The notes under the pieces are model-generated. The model was given only the letters and a program-made list of their open reading frames with translations, did not search any database and was not told the DNA's origin. A stretch of 64,000 nt of DNA. Source: an uncultured Acidimicrobiales bacterium. GTDB lineage: Bacteria > Actinomycetota > Acidimicrobiia > Acidimicrobiales > SHLQ01. Positions within the stretch are counted from its first letter, which is position 1; every line of letters starts with the position of its first letter. The DNA lies in contig CALJDK010000001.1 of NCBI GenBank assembly GCA_938023735.1, positions 16,903-80,902 on the forward strand, given 5' to 3'. The translations under genes and the position numbers were made by a program. Below are positions 46,008 through 54,023 of the stretch, piece after piece.

Positions 46008-46253
46008 AGTAAGGACAGCACGGCAACACAGGGAGCTCAAGATCTCACGATCAAGCCCTCGGGCGAAAGAGCTGCTGCAAGGCGAAGGAAGCAGAGTCCC
46101 GGCGAAGTTTTCTCACTAATTGACGCCCGCACGGCGGTGCCATCTCGGCCAAGACCTAGGGCGCTTCGAAAACTCCAGGTGACCGTTTCCCTTGTCTCGC
46201 AGCAACACCTTCGAGCGCATTTGAGGTTCAGCGAATGGGCTCGGAACAAGAGA

Positions 46254-46284
46254 GAGGCCCGGCCATCCGGCCGGGCCTCCCTTT
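46254..46284 (-). terminator. GC-rich terminator of the sdh operon (possibly bidirectional)
   Basis: GAGGCCCGGCC (46254-46264) and GGCCGGGCCTC (46269-46279) form an 11-bp stem with loop ATCC. On the minus strand TCTCTCTTGTT follows, as expected after sdhB; on the plus strand CCCTTTA follows. Confidence 0.75.
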
Positions 46285-46315
46285 ACGTCTTGGCGCTCAA
46301 GATGAGCGGCGAGGG

Positions 46316-47086
46316 TTATGACTGGCCGCTGAGCTTGCGGTTCTTGATCTTGGACTTCACGTAGTCCTTGTTCATGAGCGCAATGAAATCAAGGCTGATC
46401 TCTTTGGGGCACGCCTCGTGGCATTCGCCATGGTTGGTGCAGCTCCCGAAGTATGCCTCCATGGTTTCGACCATGTTTTCGGTGCGCTTCCAACGCTCGG
46501 CTTGACCCTGCGGCAGCAGGTTCATGTGCATGACCTTGGCCGAGGTGAACAGCTGCGCCGCCGAGTTGGGGCAAGCGGCGACACAGGCGCCACAGCCGAT
46601 GCAGGCCGCAGCGTCCATGGCTGAGTCGGCAGCTTCCTTGGGCACTGGCGTGAGGTTTGCGTCGCTGGCGCTACCGGTAGGCGCAGTGATGTAGCCGCCC
46701 GCTTCTTGAATGGCGTCGAGTGCCGACCGGTCGACCGCAAGGTCGCGGATAATAGGGAACGATGCGGCACGCCACGGCTCGATGGTGATGTGGTCGCCAT
46801 CGCTGAACTTGCGCATATGCAATTGGCAGGTTGCCGTGGCCTTCTCGGGCCCGTGCGCCTTGCCGTCGATCATCAGGTTGCAGGTGCCGCAAATGCCTTC
46901 GCGGCAATCGCTCTCGAACACGATGGGCGGTGTGCCGTCTTCGATAAGACGCTCGTTCACTACGTCGAGCATTTCGAGGAACGACATGTCCTCGCTGATG
47001 CCCGGCGCCTCGTAGGTTTGAAACTTCCCGTTCTGTCCGGGCTCCTGGCGCCAGACCTTGAGGGTGAGGTTCATTGTCTTTTCCAT
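46316..47086 (-). CDS. sdhB: succinate dehydrogenase iron-sulfur subunit
   Basis: A 256-residue SdhB. The 2Fe-2S cluster site is CREGICGTC followed by a Cys in ATCQLHM; the 4Fe-4S site is [12 protein letters not shown] (about 161-172) and the 3Fe-4S site [12 protein letters not shown] (about 218-229). It passes electrons from the flavoprotein to quinone. It is last in the order sdhC-sdhA-sdhB on the minus strand, 15 bases after sdhA, the arrangement of the B-type (single large cytochrome b) enzymes. Confidence 0.97.
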   Translation of the reverse strand: MEKTMNLTLKVWRQEPGQNGKFQTYEAPGISEDMSFLEMLDVVNERLIEDGTPPIVFESDCREGICGTCNLMIDGKAHGPEKATATCQLHMRKFSDGDHITIEPWRAASFPIIRDLAVDRSALDAIQEAGGYITAPTGSASDANLTPVPKEAADSAMDAAACIGCGACVAACPNSAAQLFTSAKVMHMNLLPQGQAERWKRTENMVETMEAYFGSCTNHGECHEACPKEISLDFIALMNKDYVKSKIKNRKLSGQS

Positions 47087-47101
47087 GGGGTCTTTTCGTC
47101 T

Positions 47102-49033
47102 CTACTTGTAGCTGCGCTGGGTAAGCGGCACTTCGTTGAATACGAGCTCTTCGCGGTGTTCGGTTTGGGCTTCGCCCTCGCCGTTCCAATCCCACGCCGT
47201 GACGTGTGAGAAGTTCTCGTCGTCGCGCTGGGCTTCGCCCTCATCGGTCTGGTGTTCTTCGCGGAAGTGGCCGCCAGCGGATTCTTCTCGCACCAAGGCA
47301 TCGCGTGCCTTGAGTTTGGCAAGACCAAAGAAGTCCGAGACTCGACCGACCTTTTCGAGCGACTGGTTGAGCGTGTCGGCGCTGCCGAGTACTCGCACGT
47401 TCTTTTCGAACTCTTCCTCGAGCGAGGTGATCTCGCTAATGGCCTTTTCGAGGCCGTTCTTGTTGCGCTCCATGCCGATGTAGTCCCACACGAGCTTGCC
47501 GAGTTCGCGGTGGTAGTGATCGACCGACTTGGTGCCGTTGACCGACAGCCACTTGTTGGTGCGGTCGTTGACGTCGGCGATTGCGTCTTTGAACACCGGG
47601 TCGTCGGCGGGCACCGGGTCGGAGCCGAGCTTGCCGGCCAGCTGATCGCCAATGGTGTAGGGCAGCACGAAGTAGCCGTCGGCAAGACCCTGCATGAGCG
47701 CCGAAGCGCCGAGGCGGTTGGCGCCATGGTCGGAGAAGTTGGCTTCACCGATGGCGTAGCAGCCAGGCACCGTGGTCATCAGGTGGTAGTCGACCCACAA
47801 GCCGCCCATCGTGTAGTGGGTGGCGGGGTAGATGCGCATTGGCTGCTTGTACGGGTTCTCGCCGGTGATGCGCTCGTACATGTCGAACAGGTTGCCGTAC
47901 TTGGCGCGAACGGTGTCTTCGCCGTCGCGGGCGATGGCGTCGGCGAAGTCGAGATACACGCCGTTCTTGAGTGGGCCAACGCCCTTTCCGGCATCGACCA
48001 CCGTCTTGGCGTTTCGTGATGCAACGTCGCGAGGCACCAAGTTTCCGAACGCCGGGTACTTCCGTTCGAGGTAGTAGTCGCGCTCAGCTTCGGGGATATC
48101 GCCAGCTGCCCGGACCTCGTCGAAGTTGTCGGGTACCCAGATGCGGCCGTCGTTTCGGAGCGACTCGGACATAAGGGTGAGCTTGGACTGGAACGGGTCG
48201 CTCGATGGGATACACGTGGGGTGAATCTGGGTGTAGCAAGGGTTGGCGAACATGGCGCCCTTGCGATGCGCACGCCAGGCAGCGGTGACGTTGCACATCA
48301 TGGCGTTGGTTGAGAGGTAGTACACGTTGCCGTAGCCGCCGGTGGCCAGCACCACGGCGTGAGCGGTGTGCGAGCTGATCTCACCGGTGATGACGTCGCG
48401 GCAAACAATGCCGCAGGCTTCGCCGTCTTTGGTGACGAGCTCAAGCATTTCTTGACGGTTAAAGAGTTCGACGCCGCCTTCGTTGACCTGGCGCATCAGC
48501 GCCGAGTAGGCACCGAGCAGCAGCTGCTGGCCCGTTTGGCCGCGGGCGTAGAAGGTGCGGCTTACCTGGGCGCCACCGAAGGATCGGTTGGCCAGAAGGC
48601 CGCCGTACTCACGGGCAAACGGAACGCCCTGGGCAGCGGCCTGGTCGATGATGTTGACCGACACCTCGGCCAGGCGATGAACGTTGGCTTCGCGCGAGCG
48701 GTAGTCGCCACCCTTGACCGTGTCGTAGAACAAACGGTGAACACTGTCGCCGTCGTTCTGGTAGTTCTTGGCGGCGTTGATGCCACCCTGGGCCGCAATA
48801 CTGTGCGCCCGACGGGGCGAGTCGTGGAAGGTGAAGGCCTTCACCTTGTAGCCAAGTTCGCCCATGGTGGCGGCGGCCGATGCGCCCGCCAAGCCGGTGC
48901 CGACCACGATGACCTCAAACTTGCGTTTGTTGGCCGGGTTCACCAGCTTCATGTTGAACTTGTGGTTGGTCCACTTCTCGGCCATTGGCCCATCGGGGAC
49001 TTTGCTATCGAGTACGTCGCTATAGCCGCTCAT
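47102..49033 (-). CDS. sdhA: succinate dehydrogenase flavoprotein subunit
   Basis: A 643-residue Sdh[20 protein letters not shown] (about 42-60) binds [16 protein letters not shown] has the histidine region for covalent FAD attachment, and the later HPTCIP and [10 protein letters not shown] / [11 protein letters not shown] segments form the dicarboxylate site. Full length for the B-type enzyme. It oxidises succinate in the TCA cycle and sits at the inner face of the membrane. Sixty-four bases separate it from sdhC. Confidence 0.97.
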   Translation of the reverse strand: MSGYSDVLDSKVPDGPMAEKWTNHKFNMKLVNPANKRKFEVIVVGTGLAGASAAATMGELGYKVKAFTFHDSPRRAHSIAAQGGINAAKNYQNDGDSVHRLFYDTVKGGDYRSREANVHRLAEVSVNIIDQAAAQGVPFAREYGGLLANRSFGGAQVSRTFYARGQTGQQLLLGAYSALMRQVNEGGVELFNRQEMLELVTKDGEACGIVCRDVITGEISSHTAHAVVLATGGYGNVYYLSTNAMMCNVTAAWRAHRKGAMFANPCYTQIHPTCIPSSDPFQSKLTLMSESLRNDGRIWVPDNFDEVRAAGDIPEAERDYYLERKYPAFGNLVPRDVASRNAKTVVDAGKGVGPLKNGVYLDFADAIARDGEDTVRAKYGNLFDMYERITGENPYKQPMRIYPATHYTMGGLWVDYHLMTTVPGCYAIGEANFSDHGANRLGASALMQGLADGYFVLPYTIGDQLAGKLGSDPVPADDPVFKDAIADVNDRTNKWLSVNGTKSVDHYHRELGKLVWDYIGMERNKNGLEKAISEITSLEEEFEKNVRVLGSADTLNQSLEKVGRVSDFFGLAKLKARDALVREESAGGHFREEHQTDEGEAQRDDENFSHVTAWDWNGEGEAQTEHREELVFNEVPLTQRSYK

Positions 49034-49097
49034 AGTTGTTCTTTCGGTGGTTTGCCTGACGCCTTGGTCTTCCCAATGGTGCCCGACAATTCGTGAA

Positions 49098-49928
49098 TTA
49101 TCCGTGTCCTTCGACGAGTTGTTCTTCGAGGCACTCGAGGACGTCTTCGGCCGCCGGGGGGCATTGGCGGTTTTCTTCGTCGGTCAGGCCGGCAGCGTTG
49201 AGGATGGGGAACGACAGGTTGCCAACCAGAATCAGGCCAGCCAGGCCTGCGGCAATGCCTTTGCGAGCCATGTTGTATTTAGGGTTGTTGATGCCGAGGC
49301 TCTGGAACATGCTCCAGGCGCCATGGAAGATGTGGAAGGCCAGAGCCACATTGGCGACGATGTAGATGATCAGCACCGGGATGCGGTTAAACGAGGCGTC
49401 CATGTTGTGGTACGGATCGCCATGGACGAAGTTGTCGCCGAGCCACCAACCCCAGGTGAGGTCGGCCAGGTGGAACAGGACGTAGAGCAGGATGATCGGG
49501 CCGGTCCAGCGCATGGTGCGGCTGGCGAAGTTGGCAGCGATGTAATCGCGGCCGCCGGGGTAAGCGCCCGACGTGGCCTTGAGGTTCATGGCGTTCAACG
49601 TCACTGCGGCCCAGATATGAATGCCGAACATGGCGATAAGGCCGAGGCGCATGATCCAGAGGATGAGGCCTCGGGGGAAGAGTCCGGAACCCAGAGTGCG
49701 GAGTGACTCGGCGTACTCGGCCAGCACGGCTGGGCCCTCGTACACGTGGAGGTTGCCGATCATGTGGGCAACCACGAAGCCGATGAGGCCGATGCCGGTG
49801 AGGGCCATCAACCACTTCTTGCCAATGGCGGTTTGCCCGAGGCTCAACGGAAACGGCAGCGCCTTGATTGGTTTGCGGAGCGGTTCGGGTCGCTTGGTGC
49901 CACCGGGTTTCGACAGGGCCTGTGCCAT
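49098..49928 (-). CDS. sdhC: succinate dehydrogenase cytochrome b subunit
   Basis: A 276-residue membrane subunit with five predicted helices, typical of B-type quinone reductases where a single large cytochrome b replaces SdhC and SdhD. Histidines for two hemes are visible in [29 protein letters not shown] and [12 protein letters not shown] 49928 is chosen since the preceding frame is unlike the family. First gene of sdhCAB; no separate sdhD is present or needed. Confidence 0.93.
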   Translation of the reverse strand: MAQALSKPGGTKRPEPLRKPIKALPFPLSLGQTAIGKKWLMALTGIGLIGFVVAHMIGNLHVYEGPAVLAEYAESLRTLGSGLFPRGLILWIMRLGLIAMFGIHIWAAVTLNAMNLKATSGAYPGGRDYIAANFASRTMRWTGPIILLYVLFHLADLTWGWWLGDNFVHGDPYHNMDASFNRIPVLIIYIVANVALAFHIFHGAWSMFQSLGINNPKYNMARKGIAAGLAGLILVGNLSFPILNAAGLTDEENRQCPPAAEDVLECLEEQLVEGHG

Positions 49929-50092
49929 GGAGTGCTGTCCTTGCTTCCTATGTTTCCTGTGCTGTAAACGGTACTTCTTTTGGGAGGCTAACCAAGTTGA
50001 CCGTGAAGCCCCCAACTCCAGTCGGACCCCGTTGACATTTATTTCGCTGAACGACGTGAGTTTGTCGGGCGAGACCGGCCATCCAGCAATGA

Positions 50093-52201
50093 TTACAGGG
50101 TCGCCACGTACCGATTGGTGGCCGTAAGGCCGTCGCCGATGAGTTCAAGATCAAGCGTTACCTCGCCGCCACCGCTGGGTACGGTCCACACAACTTCGCC
50201 GACTCGGGTTACCGCGTCGGCGCCAATGTCGCCCTCCCAATGCCATTCGCGGGTGCCAGTTGGGTCGGTGAGTGTCGCATGCACCACCCCGGTGCCGTCG
50301 TTGCGAAGGTCGCTCACCACATGGACCCCTAGGTGGACCACGGATCCCGGCAAGGGTGCATAAGGAATCGGATCGGCGGTAACGATGACCGGTCGACATG
50401 CGTCGGTGACCGCCGCAAACGCGGGTTTTGGTCGTCGATCGTGGCCGAGGAGCGAGGTACTGATTGCCGGTTGTCCGTCGGCCAGGTGATGAACGCTGAA
50501 TCCGCCGGTAGGTCGGTATTTGAGTCGGCGTAGCGTCTCGATCTGAATTTTGACGACCGAAGCCTGGTAGCGCCGTGTGGCCTCGGCCCACTCGTCGAAG
50601 GTTTCAAACATCGAAGGCGGAACCCGCCGGGCCAGCACATCGCGCGAGAGTCCGTGATGGCGTTCGAGGGTGTCCCAATCAAGTCGTGGCCATTGGGCTG
50701 GCGAGCAGAACTCGGCGTCGAGAGGCACCGACTGCGCACCGAACTCCGACACGAACCGCACCAGGCGCGGCATGCGGGCCGCCGCCTCGGCGAGGTCGGC
50801 TGCGTTGCCCTGGCCGTGCCAGCCGAACCACAGGTGACTGTCGGTGCCGTCGAGGCGTGGCAGGTGAGGGGCAACGCCAGAGTGGGCGATGATTGGGCGG
50901 GACGGATCGTTCTTACCGATGGCCCGTTTGATGGTGCGATCGAGCACGGTGCGGTTCCAGCCCGGGCGGTTCGACTTCACCAGCGAAGGCGCCGGTACCG
51001 AGTCGTCGCGCCCATCGGGCTCGTTGTGTCCGCACCAGGTGAAGATCGATGGGTGATGGCCGAGGAGGTCGACCATCTCGCGTGCCTGACTACCGGCTTG
51101 GCCGCGAACGCTTCGGTCGTATCCCTGGTGCATCGGGAAGTCTTGCCACAACAAGATGCCCAGCTCGTCGGCGGCCTCGTACAGCTCGGGTCGAGAGATG
51201 TGGGTGTGGACTCGGAAGAAATCGAGCCCTGCTTCCTTTGCCGCATGAAGGTCGCCCACGATTTCTTCGACCGATGCGTCGGCGATGAAGGTTCTGGTTG
51301 GCCCGAGGTTGGCCCCCTTGAGGAATAGCCGTTCACCGTTAATGCGATGCACCCAATCGTCGACGCTGACCGACCGGAAACCGGTGCGGACGCTCCGTGA
51401 ATCGCTAACCCGGTCGGAGGGTACTCCGTCGTTGGAAGTGGCGTCGATGACAAGCCCGACTTCCACGTCGTGCAGTGGTTGGGCACCCAACGAGTGAGGC
51501 CACCAGCGTTCTGGGTTGTCGACGGTCACCGTCCATTCGACTCGGTTCTCTCCGGCGGCGAGCGGTTGCACAAGCTCGTGATTGACATCGACCACCGAGG
51601 TTTGGAAGCGAACTTCTCGCGCGATCGCCGTGTCCACCACGGCTCGAATCGACAGGGTTGCTTCGCGTTCGGTGCAGTCCGTACAGATCACCCGGAAGAA
51701 CCTGATGGCGACGGGGCCGGTTTTTTCGAAGGTGACCGGTCGCCAGATGCCGCCGGGGTTCTTGTTCAGGTCCAGGTGGCTGCTGTGTTGGAACGCTCCG
51801 GTGAGGTTTCGCTTCTGTTGGAGGTCGCGTTGTTTGTGGCAGCCGATTTCGATGGCGAGCTCGTGCTCGGTTTGTGAATGAACCTGGTCGGTGATCTCGA
51901 AGGCGTGGGGGAAGAAGTAACCAGATGTGGCGCCCAGGTAGCCGCCGTCGAGAAACACATCGGCGTCATAGAAGATGCCGGCAAAGCGCAGCCAATAGCG
52001 TTGGTCATCTTCGGCGGGATGGGTGGAGAACCCGGTGCGGTAAAACAGCGGGTCCTGGTTGTCGCGAAACGCTTCGGAGGATTGCCAGTGGCCGGGGACG
52101 GGTACCTCGTGCCAGTCGTCGTCGTCGAAATCGGGTTCGGCATACACGCGACGAAGGTCGTCGTCGGCGACGTGGGCACGCCACGGTCCTGGTAGTTGCA
52201 C
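50093..52201 (-). CDS. glycoside hydrolase family 2 protein
   Basis: A 702-residue GH2 enzyme (beta-galactosidase/beta-mannosidase/beta-glucuronidase family). Residues 1-170 form the sugar-binding jelly roll (YWLRFAGIFYDADVFLDG), 170-280 an immunoglobulin-like domain, then the TIM barrel. The acid/base Glu is in TWCGHNEP (about 390) and the nucleophile Glu in VSEFGAQS (about 484), so it should be active. No signal peptide, so it acts on imported oligosaccharides. The substrate most resembles beta-mannosides by sequence style, but this is not certain. Single gene. Confidence 0.9.
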   Translation of the reverse strand: MQLPGPWRAHVADDDLRRVYAEPDFDDDDWHEVPVPGHWQSSEAFRDNQDPLFYRTGFSTHPAEDDQRYWLRFAGIFYDADVFLDGGYLGATSGYFFPHAFEITDQVHSQTEHELAIEIGCHKQRDLQQKRNLTGAFQHSSHLDLNKNPGGIWRPVTFEKTGPVAIRFFRVICTDCTEREATLSIRAVVDTAIAREVRFQTSVVDVNHELVQPLAAGENRVEWTVTVDNPERWWPHSLGAQPLHDVEVGLVIDATSNDGVPSDRVSDSRSVRTGFRSVSVDDWVHRINGERLFLKGANLGPTRTFIADASVEEIVGDLHAAKEAGLDFFRVHTHISRPELYEAADELGILLWQDFPMHQGYDRSVRGQAGSQAREMVDLLGHHPSIFTWCGHNEPDGRDDSVPAPSLVKSNRPGWNRTVLDRTIKRAIGKNDPSRPIIAHSGVAPHLPRLDGTDSHLWFGWHGQGNAADLAEAAARMPRLVRFVSEFGAQSVPLDAEFCSPAQWPRLDWDTLERHHGLSRDVLARRVPPSMFETFDEWAEATRRYQASVVKIQIETLRRLKYRPTGGFSVHHLADGQPAISTSLLGHDRRPKPAFAAVTDACRPVIVTADPIPYAPLPGSVVHLGVHVVSDLRNDGTGVVHATLTDPTGTREWHWEGDIGADAVTRVGEVVWTVPSGGGEVTLDLELIGDGLTATNRYVATL

Positions 52202-52270
52202 GGCACGAAGCTACCAAGCAATCGACCACAATCTCCGAGACGGGCCGCCCTCTGTTCGGTAGGGTTGCTC

Positions 52271-52684
52271 ATGGCTGAGGATCAGAGTGAAGAGGGCGAC
52301 GCTGTCGACGACGCAGCAATTTTCGACGATCGACTTGCCGATATTGTTCCGATCGATCGTTCTCGAAGCGATCGTGATGGTTCGCCTGCTACAGCGCCAT
52401 CCGCTCGGCCGATGGACCGCCCCAAGGTGCGCCACGCAGTCGGTGACGTGATCCGGGCGGAACGCAGCGCACAAGGTCGCACCCTCCGCGAGGTCGCCAC
52501 CGATGCCGCTGTTTCGTTGCCCTATCTCTCCGAGGTCGAGCGAGGCCGCAAGGAAATTTCGTCGGATCTTCTCGAGTCGGTGTGCGATTCCCTTGGCGTC
52601 GATGTCTCCGACGTGTTGCGTCGCGCTGCTGACCGACTAGACGTGGGGATGGATCGCCGCCCGCAACTCCGTCTGGCCGCCTGA
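52271..52684 (+). CDS. XRE-family regulator, PopR/ClgR-like
   Basis: A 137-residue regulator. The first 60 residues are acidic and disordered-looking; the XRE helix-turn-helix lies at about 65-125 (TLREVATDAAVSLPYLSEVERGRKEISSDLLESVCDSLG), closely matching ClgR and PopR, which activate clp genes in actinobacteria. It ends in RLAA, the Ala-Ala C-terminus through which Streptomyces PopR and ClgR are recognised by ClpP protease. Its 3-prime end overlaps the end of the adjacent clpP gene by 48 bases. Start taken at ATG 52271. Confidence 0.85.
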   Translation: MAEDQSEEGDAVDDAAIFDDRLADIVPIDRSRSDRDGSPATAPSARPMDRPKVRHAVGDVIRAERSAQGRTLREVATDAAVSLPYLSEVERGRKEISSDLLESVCDSLGVDVSDVLRRAADRLDVGMDRRPQLRLAA

Positions 52685-53275
52685 TTCTTGCGGTTCAAAG
52701 ACACTATCGATGACGCCGTAGTCGACAGCTTGGTCGCTGCGCAGGACGAGCGGACGGTCGGTATCGAGTCGGATCTGGTCGGCTGACCGACCGAGGTGCG
52801 CAGCCAGAAGTACCTCGATCTGTGAGCGCACCAGTGCGAGCTCATCGGCTTCGATTGCAAGATCGCTGATCGAGCCCCGCCGCCCCTCGGTTTGGGGCTG
52901 CTGGAGAAGGATTCTGGCGTGGGGCAGCGCAGCCCGTTTCCCGCTCGTTCCCGCTGCCAGAAGCAGGGCTGCGGTGGAACCGGCTTGTCCGATGCAGAGG
53001 GTTGCAATATCGGGCTGAGTGAAACGCATGGTGTCGTAGATAGCGAGGGCGGCGCTCGGGTTTCCGCCCGGCGAGTTGATGTACAGCGAGATGTCTTTGT
53101 CGGCCGCCTCGGCGGCGAGGTGCAGGAACTGGGCGATGACCACGTTGGCTACTCCGTCGTCGATCGGCGTTCCGATGAAGATGATGCGTTCACTCAACAG
53201 TCGGCTGTAGATATCGGAGATTCGTTCGCCCCGGGCGGTCGTTTCGACGACGGTCGGGATGGTGTAGCTGCTCAT
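52637..53275 (-). CDS. ClpP-like subunit with catalytic His replaced by Gln
   Basis: A 212-residue ClpP-family protein. Ser100 in GQAGSTAALLL and Asp171 in IRLDTDR align with the catalytic Ser and Asp, but the histidine of the usual RVMIHQP is Gln125 (RILLQQP). The fold motifs INSPGG and AIYDTMRF are intact and there is no frameshift. It is therefore likely a non-proteolytic or weakly active ring subunit, comparable to ClpR of cyanobacteria and plastids, working with the adjacent active ClpP. Its start overlaps the end of that gene by four bases. Confidence 0.88.
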   Translation of the reverse strand: MSSYTIPTVVETTARGERISDIYSRLLSERIIFIGTPIDDGVANVVIAQFLHLAAEAADKDISLYINSPGGNPSAALAIYDTMRFTQPDIATLCIGQAGSTAALLLAAGTSGKRAALPHARILLQQPQTEGRRGSISDLAIEADELALVRSQIEVLLAAHLGRSADQIRLDTDRPLVLRSDQAVDYGVIDSVFEPQESGGQTELRAAIHPHV

Positions 53276-53892
53276 GGGTTGGTCCTCACCGTGCTCGTTA
53301 GCCCGACCTGCCGTGAAAGAGGCGTGGGAACGATGTCTTCGATCGAGTTGACGATTCGGTCGATGAAGCCGTACTCAAGAGCTTGTTGTGCATCGAACCA
53401 TCGGTCACGCCCAACGTCCTGTTCGACCTCCGCAATCGGCTTGTCGCAGTGCCGAGCGATGATCGCGCGCAGCCGATCGAGTGTGGTCACAAGGTTGGCG
53501 GCCTGAATTTCGACATCGGCTGCCCATCCGCCGAGACCCGCCGAGCCTTCATGCATCACGATCTGGGCGTGGGGAAGTGCCAGCCGCTTGCCCGGGGTTC
53601 CCGCACAAAGCAAGACCTGGCCCATGCTCGCTGCAAAGCCGACGGCAATGGTGGCGACATCATTCGGGATGAGTTGCATCGTGTCGTACACGGCGAGGCC
53701 CGCCATCACCGACCCGCCGGGCGAGTTGATCACCAGCGCCACATCGCTTTCGGGGTCGACAAGCGAGAGGTGGAGCAGCTGAGCGGACACTAGATTCGCG
53801 CTCTCATCGGTCACTTCGTCGCCGAGCCAGACCACTCGACGGTCGAGGAGATGCTGCTGCGCAGCGGTAGAAGAGGTCAACGTGCTGGTCAT
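53272..53892 (-). CDS. clpP: ATP-dependent Clp protease proteolytic subunit
   Basis: A 206-residue ClpP with a complete triad: Ser89 in GFAASMGQVLL, His114 in AQIVMHEG and Asp159 in EQDVGRDRWF. It forms the degradation chamber served by ClpX or ClpC. I use ATG 53892; the GTG at 53940 lies inside a perfect palindrome that looks like an operator, so the longer form is less likely. First gene of a two-gene clpP operon, with the degenerate subunit second. tig and clpX are not adjacent, so this is probably not the main clpP locus. Confidence 0.93.
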   Translation of the reverse strand: MTSTLTSSTAAQQHLLDRRVVWLGDEVTDESANLVSAQLLHLSLVDPESDVALVINSPGGSVMAGLAVYDTMQLIPNDVATIAVGFAASMGQVLLCAGTPGKRLALPHAQIVMHEGSAGLGGWAADVEIQAANLVTTLDRLRAIIARHCDKPIAEVEQDVGRDRWFDAQQALEYGFIDRIVNSIEDIVPTPLSRQVGLTSTVRTNP

Positions 53893-53931
53893 ATCCGCAG
53901 TGTGGCCTGGCGGAACTGCTTCCGTGCTCGT

Positions 53932-53948
53932 TTCTGCCACAGGCAGAA
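53932..53948. promoter_or_regulatory. palindrome between clpP and moxR, candidate operator
   Basis: TTCTGCC-ACA-GGCAGAA, a perfect seven-bp inverted repeat, 40 bases before the clpP start in the divergent region. It is a plausible site for the neighbouring XRE regulator; unproven. Confidence 0.45.
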
Positions 53949-54023
53949 TTTTCGTGTTGAGTACCCGCTGAGTTTCCCGGGACCGTTCGCCGCGTTTGGG
54001 GTGGTGCGACTAAGTTCGGGTCT

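Larger units (their letters stand above)
45908..46315. other. 408-base interval without a convincing gene
   Basis: No reading frame here has both a ribosome site and family similarity. It holds, left to right on the plus strand, a promoter-like motif, a perfect inverted repeat over its -10 box, about 245 bases of mixed sequence with small hairpins (for example GCCC-TCG-GGGC near 46055), and a GC-rich terminator. It could encode an untranslated RNA of roughly 300 bases. I saw no match to tmRNA, RNase P RNA, 6S or known riboswitches. Confidence 0.4.

Noticed and set aside
46075..46100. GCGAAGGAAGCAG, similar to the tip of SRP RNA
   Set aside because: The opposite strand of the domain IV helix (GUCAGG and its partner) is absent, so the conserved Ffh-binding structure cannot form.
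53985..54000. CCGTTCGCCGCG as a ClgR box upstream of clpP
   Set aside because: Only the left half-site fits; the matching GCG/GAAC half at the needed distance is missing.
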